Made by a program: the position numbers and the translations under genes
Source of the DNA: a virus
Reading direction: 5' to 3' (one strand)
Virus record (IMG/VR): IMGVR_UViG_3300017708_003386
Span: 1 to 21,381 of that record
Length of the DNA: 21,381 nucleotides
The notes under the pieces: model-generated
What the model saw: only the letters and a program-made list of their open reading frames with translations
The model's database searches: none
What the model was told of the DNA's origin: nothing
Shown here: positions 1 through 5,971 of the stretch, in pieces
How the letters are laid out: each line of letters opens with the position of its first letter
How positions within the stretch are numbered: position 1 is the first letter of the stretch

Positions 1-4
1 ATAT

Positions 5-16
5 GTATATTTAGTT
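5..16 (+). promoter_or_regulatory. Shared element GTATATTTAGTT (copy 1), possible promoter
   Basis: This 12-mer is repeated exactly at 14052-14063, upstream of the single-strand binding protein gene. Here it lies 25 bases before the start of the first gene. TATATTTA is one base from the Bacteroidota -7 element TAnnTTTG. The -33 region would lie outside the window. Its role is inferred from position and repetition only. Confidence 0.25.
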
Positions 17-30
17 TTAACCAATTTTTT

Positions 31-39
31 AATATTTAT
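31..39 (+). promoter_or_regulatory. AATATTTAT intergenic motif (copy 1), candidate late-gene element
   Basis: First of six exact AATATTTAT copies that sit in the gaps before tail-module genes. This one ends one base before the ATG at 41, so if it were a promoter for this gene the transcript would have to start inside or beside the start codon. It may instead act as a leader or translation element here. Confidence 0.35.
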
Positions 40-40
40 T

Positions 41-292
41 ATGGAACAAGTTTTTTTAACTGATCAAGAATTTGAAACAATTTCAAATCACAAAAATCAA
101 GAAACCACTTTATTAGGAACCTTAGGTCAAGTAGAGTACCAGTTACAATTTTTAACAACCCAAAAATCAGAAGTTTTATCTCAACTTAAAGAGTTAGAAG
201 GTAGAAATGAAGAAATAGGTAAGGAATTACAAGAAAAATATGGAAACGGTACTATAAATATGGAGACCAAAGAATTTATTAAAACAGAATAA
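41..292 (+). CDS. Small coiled-coil protein of unknown function
   Basis: An 83-residue protein that I do not recognise as a named family. It is highly charged. Roughly residues 25-65 have a heptad-like pattern of Leu/Ile/Val with Glu, Lys and Gln between them, so a short coiled coil or helical hairpin is likely. There is no cysteine, signal peptide or membrane segment. It starts at an ATG directly behind an AATATTTAT motif and ends 48 bases before the tail sheath gene, with another copy of the motif in that gap, so it probably belongs to the late structural set, as a small virion component or assembly factor. That role is inferred from position alone. No Shine-Dalgarno sequence is visible. 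Confidence 0.75.
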   Translation: MEQVFLTDQEFETISNHKNQETTLLGTLGQVEYQLQFLTTQKSEVLSQLKELEGRNEEIGKELQEKYGNGTINMETKEFIKTE

Positions 293-310
293 ATTTTTAA
301 TCTCCTTACT

Positions 311-319
311 AATATTTAT
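311..319 (+). promoter_or_regulatory. AATATTTAT intergenic motif (copy 2), before the tail sheath gene
   Basis: Exact AATATTTAT, ending 21 bases before the sheath ATG at 341. It is the only motif copy in this 48-base gap. The same spacing of 21-22 bases is seen before the tail tube gene, which fits a promoter -10-like element for a highly expressed late gene. No start-site data are available. Confidence 0.45.
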
Positions 320-340
320 GGTAAATAATACTTTTTAGCA

Positions 341-2071
341 ATGGCAGAAATATTAGTATCACCTGGTGTATTAGCAAGAGAAAATGACCAGTCTTTTATC
401 ACAGAGCAGCCCGTACAAGCCGGAGCTGCTATAGTAGGTCCTACAGTTAGAGGTCCAATTGAGGTCCCCACAATAGTAACCTCATACTCAGATTACCAAA
501 ATAGGTTTGGTACTACTTTTGAAAGTGGAAGCAATGAATATTCATTCTTTACTTCAATTGCAGCCCAAAACTACTTTAGTAATGGAGGTAACACCTTATT
601 AGTAACTCGTGTAGTAAGCGGATCAGCTGCTACGGATTGGGATTATGCCGAAGCAAATATTCCGGGGTATACGGCAGCAACAGCATTTAAATTAGAATCT
701 CTTTATAAAGGAGCTGAATTTACAAACTCAGGTTCGGCTAATACAATGAGTAATGGAGCCCTATATACAGGCTCTAAAGATAATTTTAGATGGGAAGTTA
801 CAACAGCTAACTCTTCATCAGGTACTTTCTCATTGATTATTAGAAGAGGTGATGATAATACTAATACAAAATCCGTATTAGAAACATTTACTAACTTATC
901 ATTAGATCCAAAACAAAGCAATTATATTGCTCGTGTAATTGGTGATCAAACCTTAAATTACAACTCTACAGAAAATTACATCGAATATTCAGGATCTTAT
1001 CCTAATGCTTCAAGATATGTAAGAGTAAAAGAAGTAAATAATACTCCTGATTATTTAGATAATAGTGGTACTGCTAAAATAGCATTTACAGGATCTATCC
1101 CAACAGTAGGATCAGGTTCATACGGTGGTGCATTTAGTGGAAGTAAAGGTACAAATATACCTACAGATAGAGCAATGAATATGTATAATGCTATTAGCTC
1201 TGCAGATTCACAAGGGGTATTAGGTAGTGACTACAATAATATGTTAAGTCTTTTATCTAACCAAGATGAGTATCGCTACAACTTACTATTACTCCCAGGA
1301 CTAACTGATGCTGATCACTCTTCACAAATTACCACAGCAATTTCAAATGCCGAAAGTAGAGGAGATAATTTAGTAATAGTAGATCCTGTAAAGTATGGAA
1401 GCACATTAATAAATGCAACCTCAGAAGCAGGGGGTAGAGATACTTCATACGCTGCAATGTATTGGCCTTGGATTACAACTCTAGATCCTGATACAGGAGA
1501 TCAAGTTAAAGTACCTGCTTCAACATTGATGGGTGGAGTATTTGCTTTCAACGATAATGCTGGAGAACCTTGGTTCGCACCTGCTGGTATTAACAGAGGT
1601 GGAATGGGTACTGTTATTAGAGCTGAAAGAAAATTATCTCAAGCAAACAGAGATTCATTATATGAAGCTAATGTAAACCCAATTGCAACATTCCCTGGAA
1701 CCGGAGTTGTAGTATATGGGCAAAAAACATTGCAGAAACAAGCTAGTGCATTAGATAGAGTAAATGTAAGAAGATTATTAATCGAACTTAAATCTTATAT
1801 TAGTCAAGTCTCTCAAACACTAGTATTTGAACAAAATACAGCTGCTACAAGAAATAACTTCTTATCACAAGTAAATCCATACTTAGAAAGTGTACAACAA
1901 CGTCAAGGTTTATTTGCCTTTAGAGTAGTAATGGATGATACTAATAACACAGCAGATGTAATTGACAGAAACCAGTTAGTAGGTCAGATATTTATCCAAC
2001 CAACTAGAACAGCTGAATTCATTTACTTAGACTTTAATGTATTACCAACGGGTGCAACATTCCCATCGTAA
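341..2071 (+). CDS. Contractile tail sheath protein (T4 gp18-like)
   Basis: A 576-residue tail sheath subunit, which assembles as a helical sleeve around the tail tube and contracts to drive the tube through the host envelope. The N terminus has the sheath signature SPGV (residues 7-10), followed by the VGPTVRGPIEVPTIVTS block (from about residue 32) and a 'YQNRFG' block. The last 150 residues, with 'NPIATFPGTGVVVYGQKTL' and ending near 'AEFIYLDFNVLP', match the conserved C-terminal sheath domain that forms the subunit-subunit mesh. It is shorter than T4 gp18 (659 residues), and the variable surface domain in the middle (about 95-290, rich in Ser, Gly, Asn and Thr) accounts for such differences. 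The tail tube gene follows after 45 bases. The start is the first ATG, right before the signature; it has no Shine-Dalgarno sequence. Confidence 0.96.
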   Translation: MAEILVSPGVLARENDQSFITEQPVQAGAAIVGPTVRGPIEVPTIVTSYSDYQNRFGTTFESGSNEYSFFTSIAAQNYFSNGGNTLLVTRVVSGSAATDWDYAEANIPGYTAATAFKLESLYKGAEFTNSGSANTMSNGALYTGSKDNFRWEVTTANSSSGTFSLIIRRGDDNTNTKSVLETFTNLSLDPKQSNYIARVIGDQTLNYNSTENYIEYSGSYPNASRYVRVKEVNNTPDYLDNSGTAKIAFTGSIPTVGSGSYGGAFSGSKGTNIPTDRAMNMYNAISSADSQGVLGSDYNNMLSLLSNQDEYRYNLLLLPGLTDADHSSQITTAISNAESRGDNLVIVDPVKYGSTLINATSEAGGRDTSYAAMYWPWITTLDPDTGDQVKVPASTLMGGVFAFNDNAGEPWFAPAGINRGGMGTVIRAERKLSQANRDSLYEANVNPIATFPGTGVVVYGQKTLQKQASALDRVNVRRLLIELKSYISQVSQTLVFEQNTAATRNNFLSQVNPYLESVQQRQGLFAFRVVMDDTNNTADVIDRNQLVGQIFIQPTRTAEFIYLDFNVLPTGATFPS

Positions 2072-2085
2072 AGGTTAAAAAAGTA

Positions 2086-2094
2086 AATATTTAT
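2086..2094 (+). promoter_or_regulatory. AATATTTAT intergenic motif (copy 3), before the tail tube gene
   Basis: Exact AATATTTAT continuing as ATAATAG, ending 22 bases before the tail tube ATG at 2117. The gap of 45 bases holds nothing else. Spacing matches copy 2, upstream of the sheath gene. Confidence 0.45.
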
Positions 2095-2116
2095 AATAGA
2101 ATAAAATAAATAGAAA

Positions 2117-2602
2117 ATGGCAGTATTAGATCCAAACGAAATATTTTTCACAGCCTTTGAGCCAAAACAAACTAATAGGTTTGTTATGTACATGGATGGT
2201 TTCCCAACTTTCATGGTTAAAGGAGTAGGTGGTGTGAATGTGTCCCAAAACGCAATTGAACTTAATCATATTAATGTTCAACGCTTTGTAAAAGGTAAAA
2301 CTACTTGGGGTACAATTGATTTTACCCTATTTGATCCTATTACACCATCAGGCGCACAAGCTGTAATGGAATGGGTTCGTCTACACCACGAATCAGTAAC
2401 TGGTAGAGATGGTTATTCTGATTTCTACAAGAAAGATTTAACATTTAATGTAATTGGACCTGTAGGTGATGTTGTTTCGGAATGGATTGTTAAAGGTGCT
2501 TTAATTACTTCTGCTAACTTTGGTGATTTTAATTGGGATAACGACGGTGCTGTTGAAATTTCAATGACAGTACAACCTGATTACTGTATCTTGAACTTCT
2601 AA
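2117..2602 (+). CDS. Tail tube protein (T4 gp19-like)
   Basis: A 161-residue major tail tube protein, nearly the length of T4 gp19 (163 residues). Its hexameric rings stack into the rigid inner tube through which DNA passes. The N-terminal 'NRFVMYMDGFPTFMVKG', the central 'WGTIDFTLFDP' with 'AQAVMEWVRLHHE', and the C-terminal 'VEISMTVQPDYCILNF' are typical of the gp19 family and of the wider tube fold also found in type VI secretion Hcp-like proteins. It follows the sheath gene, the usual T4-type order. A strong intrinsic terminator lies 24 bases behind the stop codon, as expected for an abundant structural product that is made in excess over the baseplate genes downstream. Confidence 0.95.
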   Translation: MAVLDPNEIFFTAFEPKQTNRFVMYMDGFPTFMVKGVGGVNVSQNAIELNHINVQRFVKGKTTWGTIDFTLFDPITPSGAQAVMEWVRLHHESVTGRDGYSDFYKKDLTFNVIGPVGDVVSEWIVKGALITSANFGDFNWDNDGAVEISMTVQPDYCILNF

Positions 2603-2622
2603 AAGGAAAATAAATATTTTTT

Positions 2623-2660
2623 AAAGAGAGCTTGGCTTCGGTTAAGCTCTTTTTTATTTT
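2623..2660 (+). terminator. Intrinsic terminator with a UUCG tetraloop
   Basis: A 10-base-pair stem (2627-2636 with 2641-2650, including two G-T pairs) closes the loop TTCG in a C(TTCG)G context, an exceptionally stable RNA tetraloop, and is followed by TTTTTTATTTT. Flanking A and T bases can extend the stem. UUCG-capped terminators are well known in T4. It would end or thin out transcripts from the sheath and tube genes before the baseplate genes. Confidence 0.92.
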
Positions 2661-2669
2661 AATATTTAT
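2661..2669 (+). promoter_or_regulatory. AATATTTAT intergenic motif (copy 4), directly behind the terminator
   Basis: Exact AATATTTAT starting one base after the terminator T-tract and ending 31 bases before the ATG at 2701. Its position between a terminator and the next gene is the strongest positional argument that the motif marks a new transcription start. Confidence 0.5.
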
Positions 2670-2678
2670 ACTCGTAAC

Positions 2679-2691
2679 AAAGTTATTATAA
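2679..2691 (+). promoter_or_regulatory. AAAGTTATTATAA element (copy 1)
   Basis: A 13-mer repeated exactly at 12317-12329, in both places just before a start codon (9 bases here, none there). It overlaps a TATAAATA at 2687-2694, the T4 late promoter consensus. The latter is only 6 bases from the ATG, so it would give an almost leaderless transcript. Function is unproven. Confidence 0.3.
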
Positions 2692-2700
2692 ATAAAAGAT

Positions 2701-3438
2701 ATGGAATTCAAATTACCAACTGAAACTATCGAGTTACCTTCTAAAGGTTTACTCTATTCTGAAGATAATCCTCTATCCTCTGGAACTATTGAAATGAAGT
2801 ATATGACTGCTAAGGAAGAAGATATTCTTACTAACCAATCATATATCCAAAATGGAACAGTATTCGATAAACTATTTAAATCTTTAATAGTCTCAGATAT
2901 CAATTACAATGATCTTTTACTAGGAGATAAAAACGCAATTTTAGTTGCTGCTCGTATTTTAGGATATGGAGCCGAATATAAATTTATCCATAATGGAGAT
3001 GAACACACAGTAGATTTATCTCAAATTGATAATAAACCTATTGATGAGTCTTTATTTACTAAAGGTCATAATCGTTTTGATTTTATTTTACCATCAACCC
3101 AAATTAAAATTGAATTTAAAATTTTAACTCACCAAGATGAAATCAATATTCGTCAAGAATTAAAAGGAATACAACGTATTAACAAAGATTCTAACCCAGA
3201 ATTAACAACAAGATTAAAACATACTATAATTTCAGTTAATGGGAGCGAAGATAAAAAAGATATTCGAGAATTTATAGATAACTATTTATTAGCTCGAGAT
3301 GCTAAAGCTTTTAGAGATTATATTAAACAAATTCAACCCGACGTAGATTTGTCTTTTTTCCCCCCCGAAGGTAAAAATAGAATCAATATCCCAATTGGGC
3401 TTAACTTTTTTTGGCCTGAAGCTGGAAACGATATCTGA
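2701..3438 (+). CDS. Baseplate/tail-assembly protein (T4 gp26-like)
   Basis: A 245-residue protein that looks like the T4 base plate protein family typified by gp26. The N-terminal 'ELPSKGLLYSEDNPLS' followed by 'EMKYMTAKEEDILTN' is the family's hallmark, and the C-terminal 'INIPIGLNFFWP' also looks conserved. Most of the remainder is helical and charged; residues about 55-75 hold the 'KSLIVSDINYNDLLLGDKN' region. It lies between the tail tube and tape-measure genes, where most long-tailed phages encode the tape-measure chaperones. The final 44 bases overlap an ORF in another frame that has no ATG, with a run of seven T at 3406-3412, so a second, longer product made by frameshifting is likely. 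Family assignment is from recall of the motif, not from a search. Confidence 0.7.
   Translation: MEFKLPTETIELPSKGLLYSEDNPLSSGTIEMKYMTAKEEDILTNQSYIQNGTVFDKLFKSLIVSDINYNDLLLGDKNAILVAARILGYGAEYKFIHNGDEHTVDLSQIDNKPIDESLFTKGHNRFDFILPSTQIKIEFKILTHQDEINIRQELKGIQRINKDSNPELTTRLKHTIISVNGSEDKKDIREFIDNYLLARDAKAFRDYIKQIQPDVDLSFFPPEGKNRINIPIGLNFFWPEAGNDI
3354..3366 (+). other. Homopolymer TTTTTTCCCCCCC, alternative slippage site
   Basis: Six T followed by seven C within the region where the gp26-like frame and the downstream ORF frame are both open (3347-3438). A -2 slip on the C run (CCC re-pairing two bases back) would enter the downstream frame. I consider it a weaker candidate than the T run at 3406-3412, because slipping here replaces the conserved-looking C-terminal segment. 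Confidence 0.25.
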
Positions 3439-3688
3439 AGTTAGAAAAAATTTATTTACAGAAATACATGAGATAGTATTTCATGGTAACGGAGGTTATG
3501 ATTGGGGTACTATCTATTCTTTATCTATTCCTTTACGTAGATTTATTTATACTAAAATAGTAGATCATTACCAAACTGAAAATAAAGCTTCTAAACCAAA
3601 AGATTCTAAAACTACTACTTTAGTTAATCCTGATGGTACTATTAATAAGTCAAAAGTTGCACAATTAAAGGTTCCAAAATATAAGTAA
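3395..3688 (+). CDS. ATG-less downstream ORF, probably expressed by frameshift from the gp26-like gene
   Basis: This frame is open from 3347 to 3688 and contains no ATG; the only initiation candidate is a TTG at 3395 inside the gp26-like gene. The encoded segment is clearly protein-like: 'FTEIHEIVFHGNGGYDW' then 'IYSLSIPLRRFIYTKIVDHY', a helical block with a Pro-Leu-Arg turn as seen in small ORFs next to phage tape-measure genes, then a polar tail ending 'KSKVAQLKVPKYK'. It is in the +1 frame relative to the upstream gene. A +1 (or -2) shift on TTT TTT T at 3406-3412 would make a fusion of 237 + 91 residues. The layout copies the lambda gpG/gpGT tape-measure chaperone pair. Alternatives are initiation at TTG or a homopolymer error in the assembly. 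Confidence 0.7.
   Translation: MGLTFFGLKLETISEVRKNLFTEIHEIVFHGNGGYDWGTIYSLSIPLRRFIYTKIVDHYQTENKASKPKDSKTTTLVNPDGTINKSKVAQLKVPKYK
3406..3412 (+). other. T7 run, candidate +1/-2 ribosomal frameshift site
   Basis: In the gp26-like frame this reads AAC TTT TTT TGG. Skipping one T after the second TTT (or slipping back two) gives GGC CTG AAG in the downstream ORF, while the zero frame ends eight codons later at TGA 3436-3438. The tRNA-Phe can re-pair perfectly with TTT in either shifted register. I see no strong stimulatory hairpin just downstream. Confidence 0.5.
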
Positions 3689-3697
3689 AAGTTATAA
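3688..3697 (+). promoter_or_regulatory. AAAGTTATAA element (copy 2)
   Basis: A shorter form of the AAAGTTAT..AA element, starting at the last base of the stop codon of the preceding ORF and lying 5 bases upstream of an AATATTTAT copy. The same 10-mer occurs at 14076-14085 before the single-strand binding protein gene. Function unknown. Confidence 0.25.
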
Positions 3698-3702
3698 AGT
3701 TT

Positions 3703-3711
3703 AATATTTAT
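3703..3711 (+). promoter_or_regulatory. AATATTTAT intergenic motif (copy 5), before the tape-measure gene
   Basis: Exact AATATTTAT within TTAATATTTATAACA, ending 16 bases before the ATG at 3728. The 15-base string TTAATATTTATAACA recurs exactly before the gene at 5699. Confidence 0.42.
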
Positions 3712-3727
3712 AACATATACTTAATAT

Positions 3728-5677
3728 ATGGCAAGTCAACAAGATATAAACAGGCAAAAAGAACTAAATAAATTCACTCAAGAGTATTTAGAACTCTTAA
3801 GAGAAGAAGGAAATGCGTTTGCAAGTATAGGAGGTATTATATCTGATAATCTTTCGGAATTAACTAAATCTAATAATACTCGAAAAGATGCTTTATCCGC
3901 TGCCCGTAAATTAAGTTCTATTAGTGATAAATTAGCAGCTGATGAGGAAACTAGTGCTAAACTAAGTGCAAAAGAACTTGGAAAACTAGCTGAAAACGCA
4001 GATAAACAGCTTAAAATCTTAAAACTTAAACAAAAACAAGCTGCAGAAAGTGAAGAAGATGTACTTGCATTAGCCGATGCTGTAAAACAAAGTGAAGCTT
4101 TAGTAAAATTAGCTAAAGAAAGAGCTAAAGAAGAATCAGAAATTGAACAGGCAGGGGGTTTAGCTTTAAATTCTTTAAAAGGGATTGATAAACTTTTAAG
4201 TAAAGCCGGATTCAGTAATTTATCTGAAAAATTAGATTTTAAAGGAGCTGTTAGAGGTGCTACTGATTTTAGTGATAAAACAGGAAAAGCATCTGTTAAT
4301 TTAGGAGAGTTAGGAAAAAATTTAGGTAAAAATCTTAAAGGTGCTATTTCTCCTTTTGATGTTCTTTTAGTTATAGGTAAAAAACTAGGTGAGGCCCTTG
4401 CAAAAGCTGATAAAAATGTAGCTAATCTTCGTAGAAGTTTTCAAGTTTCTACATCTGAGGCCATAAAATTAAATAATAGTTTTGCAGCGACTGCTCTTAG
4501 AACTAGTGATGTAACAGCTAATGTTGAAAGTTTAACCCAAGCCAACCAAGCAGTTAATGACGAGTTAGGAATTCAAGTTAGATTTCAAGATGATATTTTA
4601 GTAGGGGTAAATGCCTTAATTAAAAGAAATAAACTTAGTGCTGAAGCTGCTTCTGCTGTAGCTAAACAAACATTAGCAACAGGTGAAAATTTTGATGATG
4701 TATTAACTGCAGCATTTAATGTATCTGCTGAACTTCAAAACCAATCTGGAATTACCTTAAATTCAAATAGACTATTAGAAGAAAGCACTAAAATATCAGG
4801 CCAATTAAGAGCTAACTTATCCCGTACCCCTGAAGGTTTAGTTAAAGCAGTAGCTCAAGCTAAATTATTAGGTTTAGAAATGGATAACCTTAATAGCCTT
4901 GCAGGATCTCTTCTTGATTTTGAATCTTCTATTTCTGCAGAATTAGAAGCTGAAGTGTTAACAGGTAAAGAACTTAACTTTGAACAAGCCAGATTACTAG
5001 CATTACAAGGAAAAAATGATGAAGCCGCAGCCGCTGTAGTTAAACAAATGGGTTCTTTAGCTGAATTCCAACAAATGAATGTTATTCAACAAAATTCTAT
5101 TGCTAAGGCTGCAGGTTTAACTGTTGATCAATTAGCTACTTCTTTAGAAAAACAAGCTGCTATTAATTCTCAAAAACAAGAAGGTTTAGATATTGATGGA
5201 GAAACAGAAAAAGCAAATGCTTCTGCTCTATCAGTTCAAGAAAAATTAGCTTCAGCAGTAGAAAAATTAAATAGTGTTCTACAAGCTTCTTTAGCTGTTG
5301 TAGGTACAATATTAGGTATAGTGGCTTTTGCTTTGGCTCCATTTACAGGAGGGTTAAGTTTAGCAGCTTTTGCAGCCGGAGGTGCCGCTTTAGGATTAGG
5401 AGCCACAGCTTTAGTAAATGATGGAATAGCCCCAGCATCAAAAGGTCCATTTACCATTACAGATAGCTATGGTGCTACAGCAATAACCGCAGAAGGTGAT
5501 GGTATAGCAGTTTCACCTAACATATCTCAAGGTAGTGGGGGTGGTATTACTAAAGCACAAGCAAACGAAATGATTACTTTATTACGCCAAGTAGCTAATA
5601 AGGATTTCTCTGTTACAATGGATGGTAGAAAATTGAATACAGCTATGCAAACTTCTGGAGTAGCTTCTATTGCTTAA
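3728..5677 (+). CDS. Tape-measure protein (T4 gp29 position)
   Basis: A 649-residue protein that probably fixes tail length and fills the tube lumen until DNA ejection. The first 450 residues are almost entirely helical, Lys/Glu/Ala/Leu-rich and coiled-coil-like. Residues about 521-561 form one long hydrophobic Gly/Ala-rich stretch ('VVGTILGIVAFALAPF' then 'LAAFAAGGAALGLGA'), the kind of membrane-active segment many tape measures carry. The C terminus has a Gly-rich linker and 'FSVTMDGRKLNTAMQ', similar to the short C-terminal signature of many tape measures. At about 1.5 angstroms per residue the length predicts a tail near 95-100 nm, close to T4 (gp29, 590 residues). Position behind the gp26-like/frameshift pair supports the call; sequence similarity to gp29 itself is not obvious by eye. 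Confidence 0.82.
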   Translation: MASQQDINRQKELNKFTQEYLELLREEGNAFASIGGIISDNLSELTKSNNTRKDALSAARKLSSISDKLAADEETSAKLSAKELGKLAENADKQLKILKLKQKQAAESEEDVLALADAVKQSEALVKLAKERAKEESEIEQAGGLALNSLKGIDKLLSKAGFSNLSEKLDFKGAVRGATDFSDKTGKASVNLGELGKNLGKNLKGAISPFDVLLVIGKKLGEALAKADKNVANLRRSFQVSTSEAIKLNNSFAATALRTSDVTANVESLTQANQAVNDELGIQVRFQDDILVGVNALIKRNKLSAEAASAVAKQTLATGENFDDVLTAAFNVSAELQNQSGITLNSNRLLEESTKISGQLRANLSRTPEGLVKAVAQAKLLGLEMDNLNSLAGSLLDFESSISAELEAEVLTGKELNFEQARLLALQGKNDEAAAAVVKQMGSLAEFQQMNVIQQNSIAKAAGLTVDQLATSLEKQAAINSQKQEGLDIDGETEKANASALSVQEKLASAVEKLNSVLQASLAVVGTILGIVAFALAPFTGGLSLAAFAAGGAALGLGATALVNDGIAPASKGPFTITDSYGATAITAEGDGIAVSPNISQGSGGGITKAQANEMITLLRQVANKDFSVTMDGRKLNTAMQTSGVASIA

Positions 5678-5684
5678 TATTTAT
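5676..5684 (+). promoter_or_regulatory. AATATTTAT intergenic motif (copy 6), overlapping the tape-measure stop codon
   Basis: Exact AATATTTAT; its first two bases are the last two of the tape-measure stop codon, and it ends 14 bases before the ATG at 5699. Squeezing the motif into a 21-base gap suggests it is selected for. No further copies were seen before the coupled genes that follow. Confidence 0.42.
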
Positions 5685-5698
5685 AACAAAATAATATT

Positions 5699-5965
5699 AT
5701 GGGACTAAAAGACAAATTAGCAAATAACGGCTCAACTTTATCTGAATTTGATGGATCCACACCTCCACAAATGGATGGATCTAAAGACCAATCAAAATTA
5801 CACAACCAATATTCTATTAATGGGGTTCCTAACATTGTAGACAAACCTTCACCTTCTGGTTTAGATTTAAATGGTTTAACTCCTAAAAAATATATTAATC
5901 CTGAAAGTAGTCTTCAAGCAACATCAACTGCAACATCACCTACACTTCAAAATAGAACAGCTTAG
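5699..5965 (+). CDS. Small polar protein of unknown function
   Basis: An 88-residue protein that I do not recognise. It is rich in Ser, Asn, Pro, Thr and Gly, without cysteine, signal peptide or membrane segment, and looks largely disordered; 'DGS' occurs twice (about residues 18 and 26) and 'PNIVDKPSPSGLDLNG' is the most structured-looking part. It lies between the tape-measure and the tube-cap/initiator genes, with its own AATATTTAT copy upstream and only 6 bases before the next gene. A role as a small baseplate or tail-assembly component is a guess from position. The ATG at 5699 is the first in the frame after the tape-measure stop. Confidence 0.7.
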   Translation: MGLKDKLANNGSTLSEFDGSTPPQMDGSKDQSKLHNQYSINGVPNIVDKPSPSGLDLNGLTPKKYINPESSLQATSTATSPTLQNRTA

Positions 5966-5971
5966 TAACAG

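Noticed and set aside
2687-2694. TATAAATA, the exact T4 late promoter consensus in the gene direction
   Set aside because: It ends only 6 bases before the ATG, is a single case, and such A/T strings are expected in this sequence; the AATATTTAT motif is better supported.
3395-3688. Second tail ORF as a plain gene starting at TTG 3395
   Set aside because: A TTG without leader inside the upstream gene, directly before the T7 run, is less likely than frameshift expression; kept as the alternative.
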